The notes under the pieces were generated by a model that did not search any database, was not told the origin of the DNA, and worked only from the letters and a program-made list of their open reading frames with translations. From Hyphomicrobiales bacterium (GTDB lineage: Bacteria; Pseudomonadota; Alphaproteobacteria; Rhizobiales; Methyloligellaceae), in NCBI GenBank assembly GCA_028280515.1, contig JANQLP010000056.1, forward strand, positions 1 to 64,000: a DNA stretch of 64,000 nt. Direction: 5' to 3'. How positions within the stretch are numbered: position 1 is the first letter of the stretch; every line of letters starts with the position of its first letter. Of the stretch, positions 54,788 through 63,535 are shown one piece after another. The position numbers were made by a program, and so were the translations under genes.

Positions 54788-56596
54788 ATGTCGCAGAACG
54801 ACTTCGATAACTGGATTTATCGTTTCGGAGACTTTGAGTTCGATCCGCGAGGTTATTCGCTAACTCGGTGTGGCGAGCCCGTCATGCTGCGTCCTAAGGG
54901 GTTCCAGTTGCTTCGGGAATTGATGCTGCATGCCGGCGATCTTGTCGACAAAGACAGCATTATGGACGCGGTCTGGCCGAACATTACGGTAGGCGAAAAC
55001 AACCTCACTGTTCTCATGGCGAACCTTCGGAAAGCGCTGGGCGATAGTGGCGGAAACCAGCGGCACATCATCACGCTACCCGGACGTGGTTACCGGTTTG
55101 CTGCCGACTTCACTCGCCACGAACGAGCCGGTCCGCACAGGACGCCGTGGGCGTCGAACGCAGAGGCAACGGTCCTTGCTGAGAAGTTGGCTATCTTGCC
55201 GTTCGTCGGCTATGACCTCGACGACATGGTGTATCTTGAAGCTGGCTTGACGGACGCTCTGACGAGGCGGGCGTCACGGCTTCCTCATGTTATCGTTTAC
55301 CCTGTCTCAACCACGCAGGAGCTCTCAGAAGAAGGTCTCGGTGCCATCGCAATCGGACGAAAGCTAGGCGCCGACGCGGTGCTGTCCGGATCGATCCGAA
55401 AAGATCGTGACCTTTTGAGGGTAAGAGTCCAACTGCAACGCGTCGATGACGGCGCATCATTCTGGGCCGATGAATGGGACGACACAATAGATAACGTGTT
55501 TGCCTTGGAAGACGCCATTGCCGAGCGTTTGGCTGATGCGCTGACACGAGAACTGAGCGGTTCTGAGGCAAGAAAGTTCCATGCGACCAACGCGGCGAAC
55601 CCCGCAGCTTACCAGTCTTATCTGCGCGGTCGTGCGATGTGGTACCGGCGAACCAGTGATGGCATCGACTCCGCCATCCGCGAATTCGAGTCGGCGATTG
55701 ACTTGGACCCGTCGTTCGCCATGGCTCATGCCGGTCTGGCGGATTGTTTTAGTATGAAGGCGATGCATACAATCAGTTCGCAAGCAGATATGGTCGGCCT
55801 AGCAAAGAAACACTCCGAACGCGCACTGTCCCTGGACTCCGATCTGCCCGAAGCAACGACATCGTTGGCATTCGCGCACTTCCTGGATTTGCGTTGGCGT
55901 GATGCGGGGCAACTATTCGAGAAGGCTATCCGGCTCGATCCGAACAACTCCTTGACCGTTCAGTGGTATGCCGATTTCCTGACCGCCTACGGTCGACTTT
56001 CCGATGGCATTGCCGCGGCTCGGCGTAGCGCTGAACTGAATCCGGCATCGGCTGTACCCAACGAGAACCTCGGGTTCGTGCTTTATCTGGCAGGTTGCTA
56101 CGAAGAGGCCGTCGCTCCACTTGTCCAATCTCTTGAACTCGACCCTTACTTGCCACTTGCCCACGGCGTTTTAGGCCTTGTCTATTTGGAGCTGGACCAT
56201 TGTGATGACGCCATCTTCGAGTGCGAGCGTGCAATTGAGGTATCTGGAGAAAACCCCTTCTATCGCGGCTTACTCGGTTACGTGCACGGCGTGCTGGGAG
56301 ACGAAGAGTCATGCCGGACCATTGCGAAGGGGCTCGTCGAGAGCGAGCAAGCGGAACTCAAAGCAGCCGACGCTGCTGCGATCTGTTACGCTGGTTTACA
56401 CGATGTAGAGAAGACTCTGACCTGGCTGGAAACTGCCGTATCGAACCGCTGCACATGGTCCACCTATCTGACGGTCTTCCCGCAGTTCGACTTTCTGCAC
56501 AACGAGGAGCGATTCCAGAGATTGTGCGATCGCTACGGGTTTACCGTTCCGGTCCGCCGACACGGACCCAGCGAACGGTCGAATGTGCTCGGTTGA
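54788..56596 (+). CDS. Winged-helix (OmpR-type)/TPR transcriptional regulator 2
   Basis: This 602-residue paralogue of the regulator at 23256 has the same layout. The OmpR-type domain (YRFGDFEFDPRGYSLTRCGE, recognition helix segment VGENNLTVLMANLRKALGD, wing ITLPGRGYRF) covers residues 8-105. A TolB-like region to about 250 and TPRs (ESAIDLDPSFAMAHAGLADC onwards) follow. The recognition helix differs from that of regulator 1 at only a few positions, so both may read the same DNA. It contains no sensor kinase, receiver or membrane segment. Placement at the right end of the catabolic block supports a role in controlling it. Confidence 0.9.
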   Translation: MSQNDFDNWIYRFGDFEFDPRGYSLTRCGEPVMLRPKGFQLLRELMLHAGDLVDKDSIMDAVWPNITVGENNLTVLMANLRKALGDSGGNQRHIITLPGRGYRFAADFTRHERAGPHRTPWASNAEATVLAEKLAILPFVGYDLDDMVYLEAGLTDALTRRASRLPHVIVYPVSTTQELSEEGLGAIAIGRKLGADAVLSGSIRKDRDLLRVRVQLQRVDDGASFWADEWDDTIDNVFALEDAIAERLADALTRELSGSEARKFHATNAANPAAYQSYLRGRAMWYRRTSDGIDSAIREFESAIDLDPSFAMAHAGLADCFSMKAMHTISSQADMVGLAKKHSERALSLDSDLPEATTSLAFAHFLDLRWRDAGQLFEKAIRLDPNNSLTVQWYADFLTAYGRLSDGIAAARRSAELNPASAVPNENLGFVLYLAGCYEEAVAPLVQSLELDPYLPLAHGVLGLVYLELDHCDDAIFECERAIEVSGENPFYRGLLGYVHGVLGDEESCRTIAKGLVESEQAELKAADAAAICYAGLHDVEKTLTWLETAVSNRCTWSTYLTVFPQFDFLHNEERFQRLCDRYGFTVPVRRHGPSERSNVLG

Positions 56597-57310
56597 CTTG
56601 ATTCTATGCCGTTGAGCGCTGATGGGATCATGTACTTGGCGTGACACTGCGTGGACGAAGTTCTGCGTCTACTGCAAATGCCCTGTTTGCAGCCCGAACA
56701 GCCAGCCGGACCAGATGACATCTGCAGCAATCTACACTCCACCATCGCGGTCACTAAAGGCACCGGCGATACGAATCCACCATGCCTCGCGAAAGGATGC
56801 TTGTTGCAACAACTTTGAGATGTTAGCCGCTCTGCAAAGCTAAGATGGCAGCTTGAGCGAAAGAGCACCTCGAGGCGCTCTCCCATGAGCCCCCTCTTCT
56901 GGTGGCTGCGCCTCGGCCCGACGCTTTCGCCCTTGGGCGATTAGCGCCCGTGTTGTTCGAGCCTGACCCAGGCGCGACTTGCTCCACTGGAAGTGGTCCG
57001 GGTTGAACGTTGGAGGTCGGTTCAATCCTAAGCCCTCAGAATGAGGCATCGATGAACCGGAAAAGACGATAACCAGAACAGATTATTGGCTTTCTTCGGG
57101 ACCAGAGGTGCGGTGCGCCCGTCGTGGGACGAGAAGACCTGCGAGATTTGCCGCCGCGACGGCACGGTTCACCAAATCCGGAGAACCGATGGCGAAGCTG
57201 TCAGCCGCACCGGAAACGGGCATGTTGGTGAACCTGTTATCCGAGCCAGCGCAATCGCCAGCAATCAAACGGTGGTCGTGGAGCATTGTGCCTCGCCCCG
57301 TCGAGTCAAG
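56597..57310. other. Intergenic region between catabolic and hydroxyproline blocks
   Basis: About 710 bp. A near-perfect 20-bp palindrome lies at 56862-56881. Short minus-strand frames (56840-57049 and 57083-57286) are open but match nothing I know. This may be the junction between two acquired segments. Confidence 0.35.
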
Positions 57311-58276
57311 TTAAGAGGCCAAAGCGAGCTTTGATGGATCCTGGTCAGATGACCACTGCGTGTACCAAGCGTTGAATTGTGCGTATTGCTTTTCGACAAA
57401 GCCCTGTTGCGTAGCACTTAGTTCATCGCTCAGATTGAAGTGCAGTTCGTACTCGCGCTCCCCATTCAAGACCATCAGGTGCTTGTAAAAGAGCACCAGG
57501 TCAGGTCCCTCATCGAAGGTCGAAAGTACCATCAAAGCTTCATTGAGCTCTTGAGCTTTCAGGCGCGCATTTACATCTCCCTCTGCGGCCATCTTGCATA
57601 GGGAGACCAGATGCAGAACCTCGCGGGGCAGCGCGTTGCCGATCCCGGTGATCGCGCCCTGTGCGCCGCAGTTCACATAGCCGTGGTAGACATTTGTGTC
57701 GACGCCCACCAAGAGCATCAACTCGTCATCGCGGGACGTGATGTTCTCAGCGGCGTAGCTGAGGTCGGCTGCGCCGCCAAACTCCTTGAACCCGATCAGG
57801 TTTGGATGCTTGTCCCGAAGCTTGAAGAACAGGTCTGCCCGGGTGGCGAAGCCGTAATAGGGGCTGTTGTAAATGATCGCCGGCAGGCCCTCAGAAGCTT
57901 CGAGAATGCTGGAAAAATGAGCCTCCTGTGCTGCCGGCGATGACGCTCTCGACAGCACACGCGGAATGACCATAAGGCCCTGAGCCTCGCAATAGGCCGC
58001 ATGAGCAGCAAGCTTGACCGCCGACGCTGTGTTGACGGCTCCGGTTCCAACGATTGTGGGAACCCCGGCGGAAACAAGCCGCTCAACGCCTTCCATCCGT
58101 TCAGCATCGCTGAGAAGCGGCCAATCGCCCATCGAGCCGCAATAAACGACTGCCGACATCCCCGCCCCCGTCAGCTCTTGTCCCTTGCGCACGAGAGCTG
58201 CCAAGTCAGGTTTGCGCTCGGGCGTGCAGGGCGTCATGAGAGCCGGAATGCATCCTGAAAAAACCGAGTTGGGCAT
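57311..58276 (-). CDS. DapA-family lyase, probable pyrroline-4-hydroxy-2-carboxylate deaminase
   Basis: This 321-residue aldolase-fold enzyme of the DHDPS/N-acetylneuraminate lyase family has the Schiff-base lysine K164 in LIGFKEFGG and the catalytic tyrosine in IIYNSPYYG near 137. GSMGDWPLLSDAER is the phosphate/carboxylate loop. In hydroxyproline clusters this family deaminates the pyrroline to 2-oxoglutarate semialdehyde. The neighbouring epimerase and DadA-like genes support that assignment over DHDPS. AGGAGG five bases before the ATG at 58276 is preferred to an in-frame GTG at 58282. The GntR operator is 115 bp upstream. Confidence 0.82.
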   Translation of the reverse strand: MPNSVFSGCIPALMTPCTPERKPDLAALVRKGQELTGAGMSAVVYCGSMGDWPLLSDAERMEGVERLVSAGVPTIVGTGAVNTASAVKLAAHAAYCEAQGLMVIPRVLSRASSPAAQEAHFSSILEASEGLPAIIYNSPYYGFATRADLFFKLRDKHPNLIGFKEFGGAADLSYAAENITSRDDELMLLVGVDTNVYHGYVNCGAQGAITGIGNALPREVLHLVSLCKMAAEGDVNARLKAQELNEALMVLSTFDEGPDLVLFYKHLMVLNGEREYELHFNLSDELSATQQGFVEKQYAQFNAWYTQWSSDQDPSKLALAS

Positions 58277-58390
58277 GAACACCTCCTGACCCTAAGCCAC
58301 GTGTGGTCTATATGGCGATTGCTGCGGGGTGTGCATGTGCGTTCCGGGCAGCCGGCATGGGGCCTTAAACATACAGGCGTGCATGACCTA

Positions 58391-58408
58391 TGTCGACAAA
58401 CAAAATAC
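58391..58408 (+). promoter_or_regulatory. Probable GntR operator, copy 1
   Basis: TGTCGACAAACAAAATAC with palindromic TGTCGACA core, between the GntR gene and the DapA-family gene. It recurs exactly, inverted, at 61553-61570. Confidence 0.65.
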
Positions 58409-58421
58409 TGCGTGGCGACGA

Positions 58422-59144
58422 TCAGAGTTGTATCGACGAGGCTCCCCGGCGCTCAGCGGTCGCAATGGATTGAATCTGCCGGACGATTTGGTCGGCGTGT
58501 TTGCGGCCGATCTTATCCGCGGCTTCAACATCTTGCGCCACAATCGCATCGATCAGTTGCTCGTGCTCGGTCACGTAGTCCGCTGGAAGCTCGTCATTGA
58601 ACGAGGAATAGTAGAGCCGCAGAATGCGCCTGCCGTCATCCAGCACGCGGGAAAACAGATCGACATAGTAACGATTGCCGCCAGCCTTTGCGATGGCCAC
58701 ATGGAAATCGCGATTGGTGCCGATCATGGCCTGAGCGTCTTTTGCGTCGACGGCCTCTTTGAACCTGGCTTGCCTGTCACGGATGGTTTCGATGTCGGCC
58801 TCGCTGCGCTTGGCGGCCGCCTCGCGCGCCGTCACACGATTAAAGAGCGTTACGGCGTCGAAAAAGTCGGGCAATTGTAGAAGGTCGATGCTCGACACGA
58901 TCGTCACTCTGTTGGTTAGGGCCGTAATCAAGCCATCGCCGGCTAGACGCACCAGCGCTTCGCGGACAGGTGTGCGGGACAGGCCAAACCGGCGCGCCAG
59001 CTGTGAATCGTCGATGGCGCTGCCGGGAACAAGCTTAAGGTCGATGATCTCGGCTTTCAGCGTTTGGTAGACATGCTCGGACGCCGATCCCCGGCCCAAG
59101 GACCGAGTTGGCTCCTTTTTTGTGTTTGCTGAGACATTCGCCAT
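58422..59144 (-). CDS. GntR-family (FCD) regulator of the hydroxyproline cluster
   Basis: This 240-residue regulator has an N-terminal winged HTH (VYQTLKAEIIDLKLVPGSAI, LARRFGLSRTPVREALVRLA) and a C-terminal helical FCD ligand domain with the metal/ligand residues in RDFHVAIAKAGGN and EHEQLIDAIVAQDVEAADKI. Such proteins usually repress until the substrate is present. It lies inside the operon between the epimerase and deaminase genes. The 18-bp inverted copies flanking the cluster are its likely sites. Confidence 0.9.
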   Translation of the reverse strand: MANVSANTKKEPTRSLGRGSASEHVYQTLKAEIIDLKLVPGSAIDDSQLARRFGLSRTPVREALVRLAGDGLITALTNRVTIVSSIDLLQLPDFFDAVTLFNRVTAREAAAKRSEADIETIRDRQARFKEAVDAKDAQAMIGTNRDFHVAIAKAGGNRYYVDLFSRVLDDGRRILRLYYSSFNDELPADYVTEHEQLIDAIVAQDVEAADKIGRKHADQIVRQIQSIATAERRGASSIQL

Positions 59145-59262
59145 GGGTCTTCGCTTTCTCGGGAGTCAAATGGTCCGTCATTCACGACGCTAGTGAGCAC
59201 CGATTGTGCCGGCAATACAAATGCGCGAGCGCGTCAATCGGCATACCGTCGGCGGCTCGCCA

Positions 59263-60264
59263 TCAAACTACGGTGAATCCATGGGCATAGGGGTCTCGGT
59301 CATCGATAAAGATGGTGTTGAATCCCGTCTGCCGGGCCCAACCGCTCACCGAAGGCACGATTGCGGGTTTGGTGCCGACTGTCGCAGCGGCTTCCACACG
59401 GCCGCGAAACATACTCCCAATGATGCTTTCATGGATAAACTCATCGCCCACGCCCAAAAGCCCCTTGGCAGCCCATTGCGCCATCCGTGCCGATGTTCCG
59501 GTACCGCACGGCGAGCGGTCGATCGCCTTTTCGCCATAGAAGACCGCGTTGCGCGCGGTCGCGTCAGCATGGCGCGGTTGGCCGGTCCACAGGACATGGC
59601 TGAAACCGCTGATATCGGGATGCTCGGGATGCGCAATGTCATACGCCTCGTTGAGTGCGGCGCGTAAAGATTGGCTGAACCCAATCAGTTCGCTCGCCGA
59701 GTATGCGGCCATGTCGCTAAACGCATCCTGAGGATCGACAATTGCGTAGAAGTTGCCGCCATAGGCCACATCGACCGAAACTGAACCCAGACCCGCGACC
59801 TCCGCCACCAGTCCTTCGGAGTGCAGAAAGGCCGGCACGTTCGTCAGTTTCACCTCTTCGACGACGTCGCCGTCCTGGCTGTAGGTCACGTCGACCCTGC
59901 CCGCGGGTGTATCGAGACGCAATTGTCCGGACTCTTTCGGTCTGACCAGACCGTTCTCGATGGCCATAGTCACCGTACCGATGGTTCCGTGACCGCACAT
60001 GGGCAGGCAGCCGGAGGTTTCAATGAACAGAACGGCCACGTCGCAATCATCGCGGGTCGGCGGATAGAGAATGGATCCCGACATCATGTCGTGCCCGCGC
60101 GGCTCGAACATTAGCCCGGTCCGGATCCAGTCGAAATCCGCTATGAAATGCGCACGCTTCTCCAGCATGGTCGCGCCTTCAAGCTGCGGGCCGCCGCTGG
60201 CAACCAGACGGACCGGATTGCCGCAGGTATGACCGTCGACGCACTGAAAGGTATGCCGGGTCAT
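59263..60264 (-). CDS. 4-hydroxyproline 2-epimerase / proline racemase-family enzyme
   Basis: This 333-residue enzyme is the racemase type that interconverts trans-4-hydroxy-L-proline and cis-4-hydroxy-D-proline. It uses a pair of cysteines, C90 (PMCGHGTIG) and C253 (DRSPCGTGTSARM). Both are present, which separates it from 3-hydroxyproline dehydratases that carry a threonine at the second position. GGAGGAG precedes the start, and ATGA overlap with the DadA-like gene ties the two together. Confidence 0.92.
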   Translation of the reverse strand: MTRHTFQCVDGHTCGNPVRLVASGGPQLEGATMLEKRAHFIADFDWIRTGLMFEPRGHDMMSGSILYPPTRDDCDVAVLFIETSGCLPMCGHGTIGTVTMAIENGLVRPKESGQLRLDTPAGRVDVTYSQDGDVVEEVKLTNVPAFLHSEGLVAEVAGLGSVSVDVAYGGNFYAIVDPQDAFSDMAAYSASELIGFSQSLRAALNEAYDIAHPEHPDISGFSHVLWTGQPRHADATARNAVFYGEKAIDRSPCGTGTSARMAQWAAKGLLGVGDEFIHESIIGSMFRGRVEAAATVGTKPAIVPSVSGWARQTGFNTIFIDDRDPYAHGFTVV

Positions 60265-61535
60265 GAAAACACTCCTCCAAAGCGGGAGACACCGAACGGT
60301 GCCGGGTTGATAGATGGCTGGCGTCCAGCCATCATGTCAGCAACAAGCTCGGCCGTGCCGACAGACTGGGTCAGGCCCAGGTGACCATGTCCGAACGCCA
60401 AAACAATGCGTTTGTCATCTGTCGCAAAGTCAATCACGGGCAGGCTATCGGGCAACGAAGGACGGAACCCCATCCATTGTGTGCCGCCTGAAGTTTTGAG
60501 GCCGGGAAGGAAGTGGGCAGCTCGGTCGAGCAGCGCTTCGGCGCGCTGCATGTTCGCCGGCAAATCCAGGCCACCGAGTTCGACCGCACCTCCAACACGT
60601 AGGCCGTCCCGTATCCGCGATACGACAAAGCCATGATCGGGGAATGTTACATGAGTCCGGAGGTCGAAGGCGCCCGGCGGCAGTGTCGTGTTGTAGCCGC
60701 GCTCGGTATCGAGCGGCACCCGAACGCCCAGGCTCGACAGCAGCGCTCCGGAGTGCGCCCCGGTGGCAATCACAACCCGGTCAAACGAGACGTCGGCGCC
60801 ATCGTACCGCACGGCAATACCCTCAGGCTCTTGCTCGACGGCGCTGACGTTTGCGATCACGATGCGGCCCTGCGCCTCGACAAACGCTTCTGCTAGCCGC
60901 TCGACCCACACCCTGGGGTCGTAGACATTGATCCAGTCCCGAATGTAAGCACCGTGGTTGAAAGATACCGCTAGACCGGGCTGAATGTCGGCGAGCGCGC
61001 CGGCGCTGGTCAACAGGTCGATATGCATGCCGGCGCGTCGCTGCTGTTCGATTCCGGGAAGCGCCGCTTTGAAGGCTTTTTCGCTCTGATACAGTTGCAG
61101 TTGACCTTCGCGGCGTAGTTGCCCTTCCAGATCTAGGCCAGTCACCAGCCGCTCAAGCGCAGTGCGCGACAAATCCATAAGCGACGTCTGAGCATTGACC
61201 GCCGCCTCGTATCTGTCGCGGGAACTCGCGCGCCAGAAACGCACGAGCCAAGGTGCGATCCTCAGCGCATATCTCGGCGGAATCGAGAGCGGACCGCGCG
61301 GATCGAAGAACCAGCGCGGTGCTTTTCTGAGAACGCCCGGTGTCGCAAGGGGGATCACGTCGGAAAAGGCAAACGCACCAGCATTGCCGCCCGATGCACC
61401 AGAGGCGACGCCGGAACGATCTATGAGCGTCACGTCCTGATTCTCACGCGTGAGCACTAGCGCTACCGAAACACCGATAACGCCCGCTCCAATTACCCCG
61501 ATCTTCAATCTGCAGCCCATTGCACATACGTACAA
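60261..61535 (-). CDS. DadA-like FAD oxidase, probable cis-4-hydroxy-D-proline dehydrogenase
   Basis: This 424-residue FAD enzyme has the dinucleotide motif GVIGAGVIGVSVAL and ASGGNAGAFAFSDV near the N-terminus and FAFGHGHLGLTQ-type loops at the end (here VLAFGHGHLGLT). It is of the D-amino-acid dehydrogenase family and would oxidise cis-4-hydroxy-D-proline to the pyrroline, feeding the respiratory chain. The start is uncertain: ATG at 61535 or at 61520, where homology begins. The GntR operator copy 2 starts 18 bp upstream of the earlier start. The gene leads the operon. Confidence 0.88.
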   Translation of the reverse strand: MYVCAMGCRLKIGVIGAGVIGVSVALVLTRENQDVTLIDRSGVASGASGGNAGAFAFSDVIPLATPGVLRKAPRWFFDPRGPLSIPPRYALRIAPWLVRFWRASSRDRYEAAVNAQTSLMDLSRTALERLVTGLDLEGQLRREGQLQLYQSEKAFKAALPGIEQQRRAGMHIDLLTSAGALADIQPGLAVSFNHGAYIRDWINVYDPRVWVERLAEAFVEAQGRIVIANVSAVEQEPEGIAVRYDGADVSFDRVVIATGAHSGALLSSLGVRVPLDTERGYNTTLPPGAFDLRTHVTFPDHGFVVSRIRDGLRVGGAVELGGLDLPANMQRAEALLDRAAHFLPGLKTSGGTQWMGFRPSLPDSLPVIDFATDDKRIVLAFGHGHLGLTQSVGTAELVADMMAGRQPSINPAPFGVSRFGGVFS

Positions 61536-61921
61536 AGATCACTTAGCAAATGGTATTTTGTTTGTCGACAATTAGCATTCTTGCAAGTTCTGAGTACAGC
61601 AATGAACGCGGTCTGCCGTTGTAATCAAGAATTGCCGTCGGCGAGGTTCCGCTGGCTTACACCTATTAGATCGCGCCAAACCTGTTCGAAACGTGGGGTC
61701 GTCAGCACCTAATCGGCGGCCAGCATCTCGTTGGGCGTGCTAGCGAACGGAATCGTCCAGACTCTCCAGAAACTGGCTGAGATGATTTGTCGAGACATGC
61801 ATCAAGGACGGGATGAGCGGGTCGGCCGTGATGCTGATGTTTCTGTTAGCATGGCTTGCCCATCAAGGTGAGAATGGCATCAGGGGACTGAATATCAGTA
61901 TCCTACACAGCGGTTCGGTCG
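61536..61921. other. Divergent intergenic region with GntR operator
   Basis: About 385 bp between the DadA-like gene and the next GntR gene. It holds operator copy 2 at 61553-61570; no other feature was recognised. Confidence 0.5.
61553..61570 (-). promoter_or_regulatory. Probable GntR operator, copy 2
   Basis: The inverse of copy 1 over all 18 positions, including the palindromic TGTCGACA. It overlaps the expected promoter of the DadA-like gene. Confidence 0.65.
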
Positions 61922-62710
61922 TTGATGATTGATCAAACATCGGATGGCGTGCTAGCCAAAACACTACATGCAGGACTTAATCTTCATCTGCCGGCCGAAG
62001 TAAAAAGCTATTGGACATCGTTTATGCCTCCTAGGAATCTTCCCGAACTAAAACCACGAGAACAGGTGTCCGACCTAGAGCACATATATGGTGAACTTAA
62101 GCGGGCAATAATGATGGGTGAATTTGAGCCCGGGCAAAAGCTGAAACTTGATGATTTGGCCAAAGCATTTGGCACTAGCCACATGCCTGTGCGCGAAGCA
62201 CTTAATCGATTGGTGGTTGCGAGAGTATTGGAGGCAGAGCCCCGCCGGTCCATGTCAATCCCCAAAGCCGACCACAAGCGGCTAAACGACCTGATATCTC
62301 TTCGCACGGATCTCGAATCGAAAGCGCTCGTCCTGGCGATGAGGTCTGCAAACGGCTCCTTTGCTGGATTGTTAGATAAAATAAACAAGGGTATGGACTC
62401 CGAGACTACCAAGAAAAAGCCGAATGTTAAATCGTACTTAGCGCTTAACCAACGCTTTCATTTCACAATGTATGAGTTTTGCGACAATGATGAACTACTA
62501 AACATTATCGAGCTATTGTGGATGCGCTATGGTCCGCTGCTTAACTTGCTGCGCAGAGGGACGCTCTTGATATCGCGCCATGTCCATCACTATGAGATAG
62601 TCGAGGCCGTCCGCGTCAATGACCCTGCTGCTGCGACGGCAGCGTTGACAGCTGATCTCAATGAGGCTGCCGCCATGATCTCCGAGATAATCAGCGAGCG
62701 TGTAGCCTGA
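61922..62710 (+). CDS. GntR-family (FCD) transcriptional regulator
   Basis: This regulator of about 262 residues has an HTH (GELKRAIMMGEFEPGQKLKL, LAKAFGTSHMPVREALNRLV) and a helical FCD domain (RTDLESKALVLAMRS, LNQRFHFTMYEFCDNDELLN, VHHYEIVEAVRVNDPAAATA). The frame begins at a TTG at 61922 with an ATG next to it. No ribosome site is seen, so a start further inside (62024) is possible. It is AT-rich relative to its neighbours, a hint of separate origin. It may control the BKACE gene downstream. Confidence 0.82.
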   Translation: MMIDQTSDGVLAKTLHAGLNLHLPAEVKSYWTSFMPPRNLPELKPREQVSDLEHIYGELKRAIMMGEFEPGQKLKLDDLAKAFGTSHMPVREALNRLVVARVLEAEPRRSMSIPKADHKRLNDLISLRTDLESKALVLAMRSANGSFAGLLDKINKGMDSETTKKKPNVKSYLALNQRFHFTMYEFCDNDELLNIIELLWMRYGPLLNLLRRGTLLISRHVHHYEIVEAVRVNDPAAATAALTADLNEAAAMISEIISERVA

Positions 62711-63535
62711 GGTCTGGACGTTCGATGAAGTTGCGCCGATTCCGACAAGCAAGTGGTGTCGCGGATCAACACCTGAACTGACCCAGGCGTAGATGCAGTC
62801 CTAATCCTGCGTGAGTGGAATTGCCCGGTTTCGCCGGACACGCCGGTTTGTTTATTGGGCGCGCCTGGGATTGCGGCGCGCCTGGGATTGCGCCGAGACC
62901 CAACTTTGGACCGTCGGAGGCTGCTGTTTTCCGGTTGTCGTCAGAGTGTCGTCAATAACCTGCGACAGTGAGGCACTTCGTTCAGCATCCATCTGCTTTT
63001 TGACGAAACTGGGCTTGACTCTTCAAGAGACATGGCGTTTCTTTGATCAATGATCAGTAACGATCCTGATACTTGGTCCCTGGGAATCGGCCATGGAAGG
63101 GCTTTTGCCGATCTGTTCGCGTCTGATGCTGAGACCGGTAAACTGCCGGTTGACGCGACTTACGCCGTAAAAGGCGAACCCGACGTGAGTGGTCGTGTAC
63201 GGAGCCCGGCGCAGGCTCTCATCCATGAAACAGCCGATGGCAACCGCATCGTTGCAAATGGCATCGGAAGTTGCAGTCGCTGGCGAAGCCTGCATTCGTC
63301 TTCGCGCCATTTAGAGTCCGGTTGCACGTATGAGCTTTTGAGCACTGGCGCCGGCGGATTGGCAGACTCGATCCCGCGCTATTCAGGACGCGTTCTCGAA
63401 GGCGTTCTTGACGAACACCTGACCGTCGAAGCACCACAGAAAACCTATGAGTCGTCGTCGACCCAACCACTCTCGCGCTGCCAGCGGATGAGGCCAACCT
63501 CTCGAGACGACAAAGAAAAAGGTTAGAAAGTAACG
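62711..63535. other. Long intergenic region before the BKACE gene
   Basis: About 825 bp. A plus-strand frame of 158 codons at 63050-63526 is open but matches no family I recognise. It changes composition midway and may be a decayed gene. A short tandem repeat is listed separately. Confidence 0.35.
62861..62892 (+). repeat. Short tandem repeat
   Basis: GCGCCTGGGATTGCG occurs twice, 17 bp apart, in the gap between the GntR and BKACE genes. Confidence 0.6.

Noticed and set aside
56862-56881. 20-bp near palindrome centred on CTCGAG
   Set aside because: Isolated between unrelated genes, no second copy and no gene start nearby.
57010-57030. GGTTCAATCC resembling a tRNA T-loop
   Set aside because: Neighbouring bases cannot form the T-stem or an acceptor stem.
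57083-57286. Minus-strand frame containing SGAADSFAIGSPDLVNRAVA
   Set aside because: Protein-like stretch but no recognised family and no start signal; could be a relic, not supported enough to list.
61543-61557. TTAGC followed ten bases later by GTATT, resembling the direct-repeat operator
   Set aside because: Second half-site does not fit, and the position is explained by the GntR operator overlapping it.
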